Below are positions 22,750 through 34,900 of a stretch of 64,000 bases of DNA, piece after piece. Both the position numbers and the translations under genes were made by a program. The notes under the pieces were generated by a model. The model was given only the letters and a program-made list of their open reading frames with translations, was not told where the DNA came from and ran no database searches. Source of the stretch: Aphelenchoides besseyi (taxonomy: Eukaryota; Nematoda; Chromadorea; Rhabditida; Aphelenchoididae); assembly GCA_024699855.1 (NCBI GenBank), contig JAMPIQ010000001.1, forward strand, positions 6,944,001-7,008,000, written 5' to 3'. Position 1 is the first letter of the stretch; every line of letters begins with the position of its first letter.

Positions 22750-23356
22750 TTAAGAATGGACTTGAACGCTCGGTTTCTGCGTATCAGGTCGATCTGAGCG
22801 GCGTTGAAAAAGAGAAATTGCATTCGGAATAAAACGACTGTTAGTTGCGGTAGAATCGTCCCGATCAGGAGTCTCCAGTTCTTGTCTGCAATGCTTGTAA
22901 GTCAAATAGAAGACAACAATGGAGAGCAGAACGACAAGAATGGCAACGAAGATCGTCATAATGATTGCTGAAAAGCGGAGGTTATTCGGTATACTGAAAG
23001 TCGTTATACCACAAGTTCTCAGCGTAATGAACAGTTCGCCTGCTCGCTAAAAGCAATAGATGAGTTAGTAAGAATGTGCTTCTGCTCACCTTTGCAGCCC
23101 ATTGGATGTCGTCCATTCCACACGCCTTGAAGCATGTTGATTGACCACCAAAGATGCCAGCCAACGGTGAGCCCGATGAGAAGGAAGAAGAGGACGACGG
23201 CATTTCAGTGTCCGATTGCGGCAGTTGGTCTCCGGAACGAACCTCGGCGTTTGCTGTATCGACTGGACGACCCAAGAAGTCACGAATACCAGAAACAGTG
23301 CGCGAAACGTCCGAGAAAAGTTGACTGAGATCCACTTGTTGTTGCTGATCGGTCAT
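22750..23356 (-). CDS. Small single-pass membrane protein, unknown family
   Basis: Exon 1 starts at ATG 23354-23356 (MTDQQQQVDLSQLFSDVSRT), contains a Ser-rich run and a segment CFKACGMDDIQWAAK, and ends at a GTGAGC donor near 23092. After an intron ending TGCTTTTAG the second exon continues in frame (RAGELFITLRTCGITTF). It encodes a membrane helix MTIFVAILVVLLSIVVFYLT, then a basic and polar tail ending QKPSVQVHS at 22750. The predicted product is about 185 residues with one transmembrane segment and no cleaved signal peptide visible. No homologue was recognised. Confidence 0.6.
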
Positions 23357-23399
23357 TTCTCAACAAACGAACACGACTAACAAACTGACGTAGCGAAAT

Positions 23400-24968
23400 G
23401 GACGTCCGAGAGGTCAACTTCACACGTCGTTTATTCTCGCATGCACTTGAAGTCGATTGGATGAAATCCACCGAAACGTCCGTTTAGTTCTCGACCATGC
23501 GGATGAACACGGAATTCACGCAACTTCTAATCGTGAGCTTCGCACAATCTGAAATGATCACGAATTGTAGCAAAATGAATAACCGAAATCACGATCTCTC
23601 GTCAGAGAACTTGAATTCGACCGTTTCAATGAGCAGCACTCGAAACTCAATGGTTAGATTGAGCTTCGTGTTTCATCGGATTGAAAGCAATTAAAAGAAA
23701 GAAGCGAGTCTCGAGAAGCGCAGAGGCCAACAAGTGGGAAGTCGAATGGTCGGAAGTGAGTCGGTCGATTGATGTTCGAACAGGAGACTGTTGCTAAGAG
23801 ATGGAAAGAAACGAATAAGAACGACTGGGCAGTTGAACTCAAGACGCGAAACGAGTCATCAGCCAATTGGAACGGCAATCGGATGAAACTGCGGAAGAAA
23901 GTCGACTTTTAGAAAACTTGTTGTTTTTCGTTGGCGCGAAATCGGGAGCTCCTCCGCTCTGTCCGTTTATCGACGGCACCCGCAAGCGCGAGAGGAGTGC
24001 TGTTAAGGTTGTTGTCGCCTTTTGAGAAAACGGTCCGCTCGCTGGTCGATGATCCGTTTCGCTGAAATAGCGGGTGGTCGTGCGATTTAGTCGGACAGCG
24101 CGAGAATCCGAGGCAAACACGAGGCGGGTCAATCGGCCAGAAGGCGTGCGGGTTTAGACGTCGTGGCTAACGACAAACAACCGCGCTAATTAGAGTACCC
24201 GACGATCGTAACTTCTGACCGAACTGCGTGGTCATTGCGCAGAATTTCAAATCGTAGCGAAACGACCGAGTAATTAGCGGAAGTCAAACAAGCCAACTTG
24301 TCCTTTACGCAACCCAATGGTCCATTCGCAAACAAGAACAGCGGATCATAATCAAACTGCCGAGTATAGCAACTGAAATGTCGTTGTAAGTGGGTTCTCA
24401 ATGCGCTCAAACGCTCGCGAGCGAAGGCGTGAATTGGTTTTTTGTACACGTAAATCCGCTCAACAAATCGGCAGTAGATGGGCGATGATGACAACGTTGT
24501 TTGCAGTTCTACCGTCTCTCTTCCTCGACGAAAACATCGGTCGGACGACAAAGAACGACCATGTAAACGTAACGTCCTTGGCCTCAATTGAATTCGAAGT
24601 TCAAACTCAATGCAAGAGTATTACAGGTTTATTGGAAGCCACAGATCAACAATAACATTGGAAGCATAAGATCCAGAGAGAAGGTTGTTTGTCAACGATT
24701 GTTCCGTACAAACCGCTGGATGTCATCAGTCGAAATGCTTAGTGCCATGACATTTTCTGCATCGCTATTATTTCAAGGAAATTCAAGCCAACGATAAGAG
24801 ATTTTATCTTTCCGGTATTGGAATCCTCGCAGCTGGTGAATAAGTTGGACGAGGTTTCCCAGTTCGAAGACGATTTGTATTAGGAGTTGATTTTCGATGG
24901 CATCGAAACTGCAACTAACAACAAATCAGACCACTCGATTTGCTCGTAGCGTTCATCTAAATATTGAA
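23400..24968. other. Region without a supported gene
   Basis: Several open frames of 60-130 codons occur on both strands, but none shows a family motif or consistent splice sites. The segment 24600-24960 reads like a decayed coding region on plus (KRFYLSGIGILAAGE with interrupting stops) leading into the direct repeat at 24969. Confidence 0.3.
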
Positions 24969-25115
24969 GATGAGGACGATTAGCTTGTTCATTCTCGTAC
25001 TAGCCATGCACATGACTAACGAATTTCATTTACGATCTGCTAATGGATATTCTCGCAGACATAATTGTAAAAGCTCTATTCTTTGGTAATCGTATGACGA
25101 TCTCAAAAACGGAGT
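24969..25115 (+). repeat. Direct repeat, copy 2
   Basis: This is the counterpart of 20242-20388, again starting at an acidic codon run DEDD plus stop. Sequence upstream of the repeat start differs from copy 1, so only the gene end and its flank were copied. Confidence 0.8.
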
Positions 25116-25448
25116 TTTATCGATTTCCTGTTCGGTATGTAACAGATTACTTTCATAGTGAACAGTTTTATACAGAAAACCCGAAAGCCTACAGGTTTTG
25201 TCGGCTTTTGTTGCTCAAACAAATCGATCACTAGCAAAGATCTCAGAAAGAAACTACCCGTTCACCTTCAACATTGGCGTTTATTTTGTTGATTTGGTAC
25301 ACTAATGACAAAGCGATGGAAATAATTAGCGATGTTCGAAACGAACGTTTTTATTCGTACATTTACAGTAAGACACTTCCTCAGAAATTCTACCATTTAA
25401 CTGGATCAATAAAACACGAAATGCACAAGCGTGGTGAGAGACAAACGA

Positions 25449-27419
25449 TTAGTTACGTGAAAGTGGAGTGATTTTGCTGTTTCCCGTATCACTTCTGATT
25501 GTCACTGTTGAACGATTGGATGGTGTTCGGCTAACCGGTGTTCCCAACACCTGCGTGTAATTGCAGTTCACAAGCTCACGAAGCTGATCGGATGGAATCT
25601 CGAGAATCTTTTGTAGCGAACAGATGAGTTGACTTTCCAAATCCTCTTGAATTTTACTTCCACAACGTTTCGAGCCGTAAACAATCGGTCCAAGAGTCTC
25701 GGCGAGTTTTCCATTCGTATTTTCGTTCTGTAAACCATTAGATTAAGTAATTAAAACGACCATTCACATACTTCATTGCATTCGGCCAAACGTTGCCAAT
25801 GAATGCACAAAGCAACCAAAGTGTTCGAGTGACATGTTGGAAGATTCTTGATGCACTCGATCAGTTCGCTTGCATCATTGAACTTGGTGGCCACGCAGAA
25901 TTCTTTTCGATACGTGAGTGGAATCAATGGATCCTACAAAGCGGTCTGTTGAAATGTAAAGGTAAAAGTTCACGTACACGAATGTCGTTCAAAAATTTCT
26001 TCACACAACCTGCAACAACTTCGGGTGGACAATCAGATAACTCGGGAATGGTTTTGGCCGTTTTGAAGGTTTCCAATAGTTTTTCAATCATGTCTTCGTC
26101 TCTAAATGAACTTACAATTATACTCTCAAGAAGTTTGCACTAACCCGTCCTTCAAATATATACTACTTGTGACAGCTGATTTTTCGAGTTGAATGACACA
26201 ATGACCAATCAAATACGGAACCATTGGATGAGAATCAGGACAGAAATCACCCAAACGAGCTCGTCCCTTCGTTGCATTCTTTCGTGGAGTTTCACGTCGT
26301 GGCAAACAAGTGATTGTTGTAAGACGCTTGCAATTTTCATGGAACATGAGTTTGCAGTCTGAAAATAACAGCTATTAACTAAAGGATAATTTCTGAGTAT
26401 ACTTTTGCATTTGCAACACATCGTTCCGAAACGAATTCCTTTGCGACAGTGAGCACAATCGATGGTCATGAAGTTTCGTTTTCCGGTCATTTCGTGAGTT
26501 CGATGACCGAAAAGATCAGCAGAATTCGAATCACTTGAACTTCCGTCTTTCAATGAACTGGTGCGTGCGATCGTGACACGCGAAGCGGACAAACTTTGCT
26601 CGTGCTAAATGAACTGGTTTGCAACCGTCAAGGTTGGTTATTTTACTTGAAGTAAGTTGGGAACCGAAGACGAACGTCGAATTTTGGAACGAGCAGAATC
26701 GAACAGCATGCTAAGATGTTGTTGTGATTCTTCATCGTCAACAATTGCTGTCGAAAATGAATCAAAAGTCGCATTCAACGACGACTGTGGATACGATTCT
26801 TCGTTGCACGGTCCAGGCACTGGCGTTTCCGGGATGATCAGATTTGATGGAATGTTTTCGAGTTCACTCTCGTACTCATCCGTGTCTTCTCTGACGGTAC
26901 TCAACTAAACTCAAATGAATGATCATAGAGAAAATGAAGCAAACTTCTTCGGCGAGTGCTCTGCGTTTCGTGATCTTCGAATCATCCATAAGATCCGATT
27001 CCCCGTCAGTTCTCGCTTCCAACGAGCGTTTTCGACTTCGTGCACGTGGACTTTGCATCTGAAAGATTGGAAGGTAGAAAGCATCCAAATGTTGTGTTTA
27101 CCTTAAAATCGTTCAATTTTTCTCGCAATTGCAAATTTTCTTTTTCCAAACGTTTTCGGTTCAAACGTTCAAATTGCCAATTTTTCTCGATTAATTTGCA
27201 GCGTTCGGTCGATTTTTTCCAGTCTTTGCGAATTCGATCAACCAAATCCAGAAGTTGATCAAGCGCTTCTGAAATCATTTTATTGCCAAATTTTTTCGTT
27301 TGTCTGAAAACATCAATTTGGTCATTGAACTTACTTGTTTTGTCGATCAACTCTCTTTCCAACAATCGGTAGTGGTGGATCAGCGTCTGGGAACTGTTCT
27401 GCAATCGGGGCTTAGCCAT
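25449..27419 (-). CDS. RACGAP1: RacGAP1 / CYK-4-like centralspindlin subunit
   Basis: The start at 27419 (MAKPRLQNSSQTLIHHYRLL) is the first in-frame ATG. Residues about 30-130 form a coiled coil (LLDLVDRIRKDWKKSTERC onward), the part that binds the kinesin-6 partner in other animals. A Ser/acid-rich linker follows, then a C1 domain: FMTIDCAHCRKGIRFG, CCKC and, across a short intron, KDCKLMFHENC. The RhoGAP domain runs from PYLIGHCVIQLEKSAVTSS through FKTAKTIPELSDCPPEV and DPLIPLTYRKEFCVATKFN to about 25680. A Ser/Thr-rich tail ends at 25449. CYK-4 acts at the central spindle and cleavage furrow. In place of the usual GLYRxSG arginine-finger motif this protein reads SIYLKDG, so the catalytic arginine is absent. 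Introns of 43-44 bp at 26103-26145 and about 25935-25978 keep the frame. Confidence 0.88.
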
Positions 27420-27679
27420 GGAATGAACCGCAGCGGCGAAAGGGTCTTTTTCGTGTCGGAAAAGGGCGCGAAAGATACGTTCGCGTCGTTTAGGCTTTGA
27501 GACGACGAACACAATCGCTTTGGGATCACAAGCAGTGATGGCTTTGGTTGTCAAGTCTATCAAGCGATCTCAATAAGCTTGTTTTCTTTGTCTGCTGAGT
27601 TGGTTATTTGTGTTCACAGTCAACCGGCTGTTCGTAGGCAAATGCTTTTATTTACCTTTCCCGTAAAAAGAATAATTGA

Positions 27680-28135
27680 TTAGTCAATAGACGAGTTGCT
27701 GACACAACGTTTCCATAGGATCAGAATGAAACAAACGAATATCAAAAAGGCAGGAATAAGAATCAAAAACATTTGACTGCTGAATGGAAAGAAATCGTTG
27801 CTGACGGCACGATCACCGCGAATGATCGGAGAAATCGGTGATAATTCGGATGTAATACTTCCCTGTAAAGAGTTCAATTAATAACCAACAACTGGCAAAA
27901 ATCTCACTTTTGAGGGGCAGATCCATCTCACAGAAAGCAAATCTTCGACTTCTTGGTTTATACATTGTCGTGGACAGTTTCGAGCACATGAATCGGGAGT
28001 TCCGAACGTGTGAATCAAGTTCTGTTGACCATATAGCATACGCTCGACCTGAGACATGGAATCGTAGTTTGGCGGAGGTTGAACGGCATCACGATTAAAT
28101 GGAATTCCAACAACCGTTGAAGCACTCCAAGCCAA
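27680..28135 (-). CDS. C-terminal part of a single-pass membrane protein
   Basis: A minus-strand exon opens after an acceptor GTGTGTTTAG at about 28136 (WSASTVVGIPFNRD). It carries a cysteine cluster DSCARNCPRQCINQ and ends ICPSK at a GTGAGA donor. The last exon continues in frame with GSITSELSPISP and a membrane helix MFLILIPAFLIFVCFILILW, then a short basic tail ending SNSSID at 27680. The upstream exons (28140-28330 includes an open stretch GRQRHTLLKDIIWP) could not be joined in frame. The Cys-rich segment followed by one helix vaguely recalls DEG/ENaC channel C-termini, but no diagnostic motif is present. The family is undetermined. Confidence 0.45.
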
Positions 28136-28139
28136 CTAA

Positions 28140-31100
28140 ACACACCAGATTCACATAATCTTCGACCATTCTACTAACCGTTGGCCAAATTATATCCTTC
28201 AGAAGTGTATGTCGTTGGCGTCCTTTGGCCATTGAATTGGTTATCGAGTTTGCTTTTATATCATTTACAACCAAGCATTGTACTCGACTATTTGGAGCAG
28301 GCCTAAAAGATAGTTTGTGGTTAAAAAACGCCGACACATGTTAAACTGTAAGAAAACACGTTTGAATGAGTCGAAGAAAGTACAAATAGATTATCAGAGA
28401 GAAGTTCCTGAGCTTTGAGTAAGAAAATTCTAATGAGAAAAAGGGAGGAGTCAAAACACAAGTGCAAAATCGGCGGAACACGTAAGTCGATGTCCACTCT
28501 GGCCGAGTAAAAGCGACCATTCTCGACTTATCCATATCGTCAAAATTTCGGCTCGTCCCTTTAAGCAAAATCGTCGCATTTTCCTTCGCTTTGGGACGAC
28601 AAATTGAATTCGGCCATTTCCGTGGATCGTCGTCATAACTAAAAGGCCGACGAGCACAATGTATGATGCCAAATCAAACGGCGAGAGTTGTTGTGGAGAA
28701 TGCGCGTCATTCTTCGAAGTTGCCAATGGAAATCAATTCCAAAAGTTCGACTGTTTTCTGCAGAGAATGTCGAAGAAAAAGGTGGGCCTTCAGCTGCCCG
28801 TTTACACGACTCCAACTTCAACACGCAACTACGAACATTTGCGGTTCCATTCCGATTAACCATAATCAATCTGTTGAGCAATTATTCGGCAATAAACCTT
28901 CTGGACATCGAGGTTTTTATTCAAATTGATTGTTTGACGACGTCGAAATAAAAAGACCATGGAGACGTTTGCATCGTGATCGCCATGGAATCATGAAAAG
29001 TAACCACGACAAAAAGTTTCCGCATTTTTGATGACGCGACAGCAATTGTCAACCTCCGTTTGACCAGAAGGTGGTCCTCGGAAATGGCGAACAAAAAGTC
29101 GAACAAACCACAGCATTCTCGTGACAAAAACGTTGTTAACAGGATCAAGAGACATGAAGGCGAGGATCAAAATACGCGTGTTCGAACTCCCAAAAATAAA
29201 ATGATGAGATGGAAAAAGAGTTGCTGGACAATTTGTTTCGAAGATTCTGTAAAATGAGCGCGAAGCATTGCGTGCATGTGAGTGGAAAGAATTCGGAAAA
29301 TAAGCGGGAAATTGTCTCATGTCCTCAACTGTTCATTCAAGTGGACGCCGTCGACTTTCGAATGTGAACGACAAACGCACTAAACCATTGATCTTATTCC
29401 ACTAATCTTTTCCAGTAGTTTGCGTGTCGTAGAGTTGTCGAGATCTTCATTAATCGACAGTAATATGTGCAGGTATTCAATTCGCTTAAGAGTTGCAATT
29501 GGGGAGCTTAATTCTCGCGTCCGGTTAAACTCCAACGTCAAAAACACGCTCGAATGATTCTTCCCGCCATGAGTGTAAACGACGTCCTTATCAAAAACTG
29601 CTCAAACTTACGCACAAATGAGATTTGAGCTTCGTCTACCACTCATCAGTAGACGTCTCGTAAAAACAACGATAAAGATCATAACGGCTAATTGACCCCA
29701 CGAGGTTTGCATGCACCTTCGACGAGTTATGACCAATTCTTCGCTTCCAAACATCGACATTAAATTTTAATCCGCAAACAGGCGGACTGTAGGGTGAACA
29801 ATAAAATTTCCGCAAGAATGCAAATGGCCCAAGGCAACTGAGACGGCAAATGCCAGCGTGTGTAAATATCGTTCACCTCTCGACGACCCTTGAGCATAAC
29901 AAACGGACAGCCAGGTCGTGACCACGGCACATTTCCGACTTCCGGAAGTTGAAAGAAACATTAGTTGACTGTTATGAGTCAAAACTCAAGTAATTCAACG
30001 AAAAAACACGACTTCAAAACTGATGTAGTGGAGCGGGAAAACGCGATTGTCTCGTTCGAATTGCATTAAAATCTCAACGGTCATGACAAATGACTAATGG
30101 GAAAACGGACGGATAGAACGGAAATGAACCGAGGAACACGATCTTTGGCATAACAAACAAAATTCTCACATTCAATGCGTCAAAATCCATTTGGTTTTCG
30201 TGAAGTCGTCTGGATTATCTTCAACTTCCTGGCCTACGTCGAGAAAAACTTGTTCGATGGAAATTAATCTCTAAATTACCTTTCCCGAATGGATTCTCAG
30301 TTTCTTAGATGGCCTTTTGCACGCGGAATCACAGAGATCACCGAAGACCGGGCAATTTGATTGAGATTTCAGTGTGAGAAATGGGGTGTCAAATGAGTAA
30401 AAGCAACGGCCGCCAATCGAAACGCCCATCACGATCTGAACGTCAATTGCGAACATTAATCAAACTGCTTAATTCTGGTTGAACCAATTTCCAGTGGTTC
30501 TGATCGCGGCTCATGACTCGGCATATGCTTCGAAGAGCTTAAGAAAAGTAATCGAATCATGTATAATCCGAAAAAGATTAGAAACGGCAATTTGATACTC
30601 TGCACTGCATCAAATGGTTTCGGTTACAAGCGGCAAACAGGTGCCGACCATTTTGTGAAACTTAAAGTTGCTAAAAGCCCAAAGAAATATTGGATTTTAT
30701 ATAAAAGCTGTGAATCGTCGTTATCTGATGTTCCTCGACCGATAAACGCACAGACTTTCATCACATTTACAAAAGCAATAAAAGTAATTAGAAGGCCTGT
30801 TGCTGAACAGACGAATAGCGCAACAGATCGCACTTAAGATCTAACCTAATTGGCTGAAGTGCCAAATTGACGGTCGTTTCGTACTCATTTGTTGTACAGC
30901 CGACTGTTAATCCTCGAGAGACCAAGAATACGAAACAAATTTCCATTTCTTTTCAACGAGTCTTCAATGTTTAAAAAACAACGTCGTTTTTCAAGAGACT
31001 TAAGCTTTTAGTCCAAAATAAACATCTCGACGTGGACAACATTCTCTTGCTAATAGGCATCACGAATAACAGCAACCGGCATTATGAACCTAAACATCTT

Positions 31101-31920
31101 CTCAGGAATCTTACATCAACATTCTATTAACCAACATAACGAAAGTAAACGATCATGACCAAGCAGTTTGAATGAACTCAATATAAATTGACTGCTTCAA
31201 GTATTATGTTTATCGCTTCGGCATCTAGAGAACGTGTTTTGGGCTTATTTCAATGCTAATTCGACAATCGATCAGAACTTTTGATCACAATTTGATTACC
31301 CAGAGATTAACATTCAAGTAAATAGTTTGATGGTTTATGTTGAACTCAGATCCCAGTGCCATTCCATCTTGTCGATGGATATTGTCTTTCAATGCAGAGG
31401 CGAAAAAGGACGTCAACGGATTTGTATAGAGTTGAAATCAACGGTGAGCAGTTATCTGATGTGCATCTGTGAGAACTTTTAGAACTAACAAAGTGATCTC
31501 ATCTTCGATCTTCACAGACTCAAATGCTTGTTAGTTGTTAAGAATTACACACATAAAGAGGAAATGACCATCTAAGTCAAGGAGTCGGAATCCAACCGCG
31601 AATTGGCTGTTGGGCGCCACGAGAAGCCAAAAGAACGGAAAACTGAACGCCAATCATTTTGGCGTCCACTTTTTCGCTTACAACTCTTTTGTTTTTACAA
31701 CATTCATCAGTTAAGTATATAAATTGAATATACCGTTATTTTAGCATTCCTTTGTTATCTTTTTGTTTATAGCTGATTTTCACATTAATTGCCTCTAAAT
31801 TAGAGGGTTGTATCGAATTGCTTGATGATTCTTAAGATTTAAAAGCCTTTTAATTAAAACAACGTGCATTTAACCTCCATTTTGGTTTGCGAGTTCACGG
31901 TTGACGTGTTTTTTACCTCA
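28140..31920. other. Long region without a supported gene
   Basis: Scattered open frames of 60-110 codons occur. Minus-strand stretches near 28920-29150, 29770-29980 and 30624-30833 are hydrophobic (for example ATGLLITFIAFVNVMKVCAF) and might be exons of one divergent membrane protein. Stops and missing splice sites between them prevent a model. From about 30840 to 31900 nothing coding was seen. Confidence 0.3.
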
Positions 31921-31923
31921 GAG

Positions 31924-31930
31924 TATAAAA
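31924..31930 (+). promoter_or_regulatory. TATA-like box of the TOG-domain gene
   Basis: TATAAAA stands 30-36 bases before the ATG at 31960, close enough that the transcript leader would be extremely short, or trans-spliced. The position suits a core promoter but no other element was recognised. Confidence 0.4.
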
Positions 31931-31959
31931 CAGACCTTTAGGTTGGTTACCAGTTCAAA

Positions 31960-34900
31960 ATGGATTTTGCTACTCCGTATGATATTTTACGACATGCTAA
32001 AGAAGATTTCTACGAGAATCTTCAATCCAAGAAATGGAACGAACGAAAAGAAGCAATTGGCAAACTGGTAGATATCATGGACAAGAATCCGCGATTAACA
32101 ACCGACGATGCGTCCGGACATCATCGATTGGTTGGCGAACTGACCAAAGTAAGTTTTCCTTGTTCTTTATATATTCTTACTTGCCTTTAGATTTTGAAAC
32201 AAGATGCAAATATCAACGTTGCCGCGACTGCTGCAATGGCATTAACTCGATTGGCTCGAGGATCTGGAGTTGCTTTTCGACCGCACTCTCCGGATGTTAT
32301 TTCTACATGTTTGACACGACTTAAAGAAGTCAAACCAACGTTGCGAGACCCATGTATTGAGTGTTTGGATGCTTGCCATCTATCTTCGACTTTCGACTCT
32401 GTTCTTCCGTGTATCAAAGAAGGGTTGGCGATGAAAGCGCCGGGATCCAAACTACAGACCTGCGAGTTCTTCACTCGTGTTATGCTCAACGTCGACTTCC
32501 AAACGGCAAAGAAATCTGCTCCAGCAACCAAAGAAATCGTTGAAGAATTGTGCAAAGTAAGCTTTCATAGTCGACAGATGTCTTAACCAGTCACTTGCAG
32601 TTGGCATTGGGAAGTGATGCAACGTGTCGAGAAGGTGCAATGAAGTCGTTGGCTGCCTTTTTACGTGCTGTTGGAAAACAGGTTGGAATGCCGTTGCTAG
32701 GACCGGTAGCTGAAGACAAACTGAAAATGGCAAAGGTTGACGAGTACTTTGAACAGCTTGCTTCTGAGGTTCCTAAAGAAGAAACCCCACAGTCAACGGT
32801 AATTGACATTTCAATTTTGAATTATTTTCTCTACTTCAGTCAATCGAAACAAAAGGTGAAGCGAAGAAAAACGAAACTGCTAACAACAGTGTTCCATCGA
32901 CTAACCGCGACAAACAACTTTCGGATCTTGGAAAAATGAGCGCCGAAGTTGCTGCTTACGAGTATGTTCGTTTCTAAATCAACTGACATTAAATCTTTTT
33001 AGATTCCTTACGCCGTATGATGTGCTCAAACATACGAACGAAGATTTTTACAATGAGCTGCAGTCAAAGAAATGGAGTGAACGCAGAGATGCAATGGGAA
33101 ATTTAGTGGAGATCATGGACAAGAATCCGCGATTAACAACCGACGATGCGTCCGGACATCATCGATTGGTTGGCGAACTGACCAAAGTAAGTTTTCCTTG
33201 TTCTTTATATATTCTTACTTGCCTTTAGATTTTGAAACAAGATGCAAATATCAACGTTGCCGCGACTGCTGCAATGGCATTAACTCGATTGGCTCGAGGA
33301 TCTGGAGTTGCTTTTCGACCGCACTCTCCGGATGTTATTTCTACATGTTTGACACGACTTAAAGAAGTCAAACCAACGTTGCGAGACCCATGTATTGAGT
33401 GTTTGGATGCTTGCCATCTATCTTCGACTTTCGACTCTGTTCTTCCGTGTATCAAAGAAGGGTTGGCGATGAAAGCGCCGGGATCTAAACTACAGACCTG
33501 CGAGTTCTTCACTCGTGTTATGCTCAACGTCGACTTCCAAACGGCAAAGAAATCTGCTCCAGCAACCAAAGAAATCGTTGAAGAATTGTGCAAAGTAAGC
33601 TTTCATAGTCGACAAATGTCTTAACCAGTCACTTGCAGTTGGCATTGGGAAGTGATGCAACGTGTCGAGAAGGTGCAATGAAGTCGTTGGCTGCCTTTTT
33701 ACGCGCCGTTGGAAAGCAAAACGGAATGTCATTACTGGGATCGGTAGCTGAAGACAAACTGAAAATGGCAAAGGTTGACGAGTACTTTGAACAATTTGCT
33801 GCCAAGCAAACTGTTGTCGAGGAGAAGCCGAAACAAACGGTTTGATCGTGCAATTTCCAACTAATCGTTTATTCGTTGCAGGTTTCAAAGACAGAAATCG
33901 CAGTAAAACAAGAAACAGCTCGCAAACCAGAAACTATTAGCAAACAAGAAACGCCCGAGCCTGTGGAACAACTGTAAGTTCGAGGTTATTGGCTCAGTTA
34001 ACGTTGTTATTTCAGTCAACCAAAAGCGCCGGAACCGCAGATTGTTGAAACTCCAATGGTTCGTGCGTTGAATCAAGCATCATCGGAAATGTTTCAACAA
34101 ATGCGAACCATTGTTTCTGATGATTTGGCCTCAATGCCGTTGGAGTCATTATTGAACTTGAATCATGTTTATCCTCGAAAAATGAGTAATGTTCCTATTG
34201 ACAGCGTATGTTTCTATAGATGTTAGCCACACAAACCGCGTTTATTTAGGTCTTAGCTGAACAGATTGAGAGAGATGAGTTGGCATCACTCGATCCAAAA
34301 ACCGTCATTTCCGAAGCGTTATCGAACTTGAATTCTGCTCAACTGGTTTCCGCGAACTCTGCGATCGTCGCCTTGATGGCTTTGGCCCAAGATTCGTTGA
34401 ACCAAAAACTCATGGCTGATAAAGCGTTTGCAATTTTGAGCGCAATCATCACCAAATTTCAAGACGTTTCTGAGACCTACACGGGAAATCATGATTCCGA
34501 AGAATTTGTTTGCCAAGCATCAAATTTCCTTCTCAAGTTTGTGCCACAACGTACGGTTGCAAGCAAAATCGACAAACCGCTCTTTAAAGCGATTGTCGGC
34601 TCTCTGTTGAACATCTCTGCTTCGTGTGGAGAAGGAAACGTAAGATTGCTCCTCAAGATGATCGGTTTCACTTCTGTTTTAGTCGCAGAAAAGCACACGA
34701 CATCTTCTGCACTGCTTTAGTGAGCACGCCGATGTCAACGTGATCATTTTCTCAGCTTTGGAAATGGCCGCCGATTACATTAACCCGTGTCTTCTGGAAG
34801 AATCGAACAATGCCGATTTCGAGTAAGAAACAATTGAAGATGATTACTTGTTTGTTTTTAGTTATCGAAAAATAAGAGAAGGCCACAAGTTACATCACGT

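Noticed and set aside
27300..27345. A 31 bp intron in the coiled coil of the RacGAP gene (GTAAGT...TTTTCAG)
   Set aside because: Removing it shifts the frame to an immediate stop, whereas the unspliced frame is open and continues the coiled coil.
32187..33593. Two identical 122-codon minus-strand frames
   Set aside because: They are antisense to the duplicated TOG exons and are identical only because those exons are.
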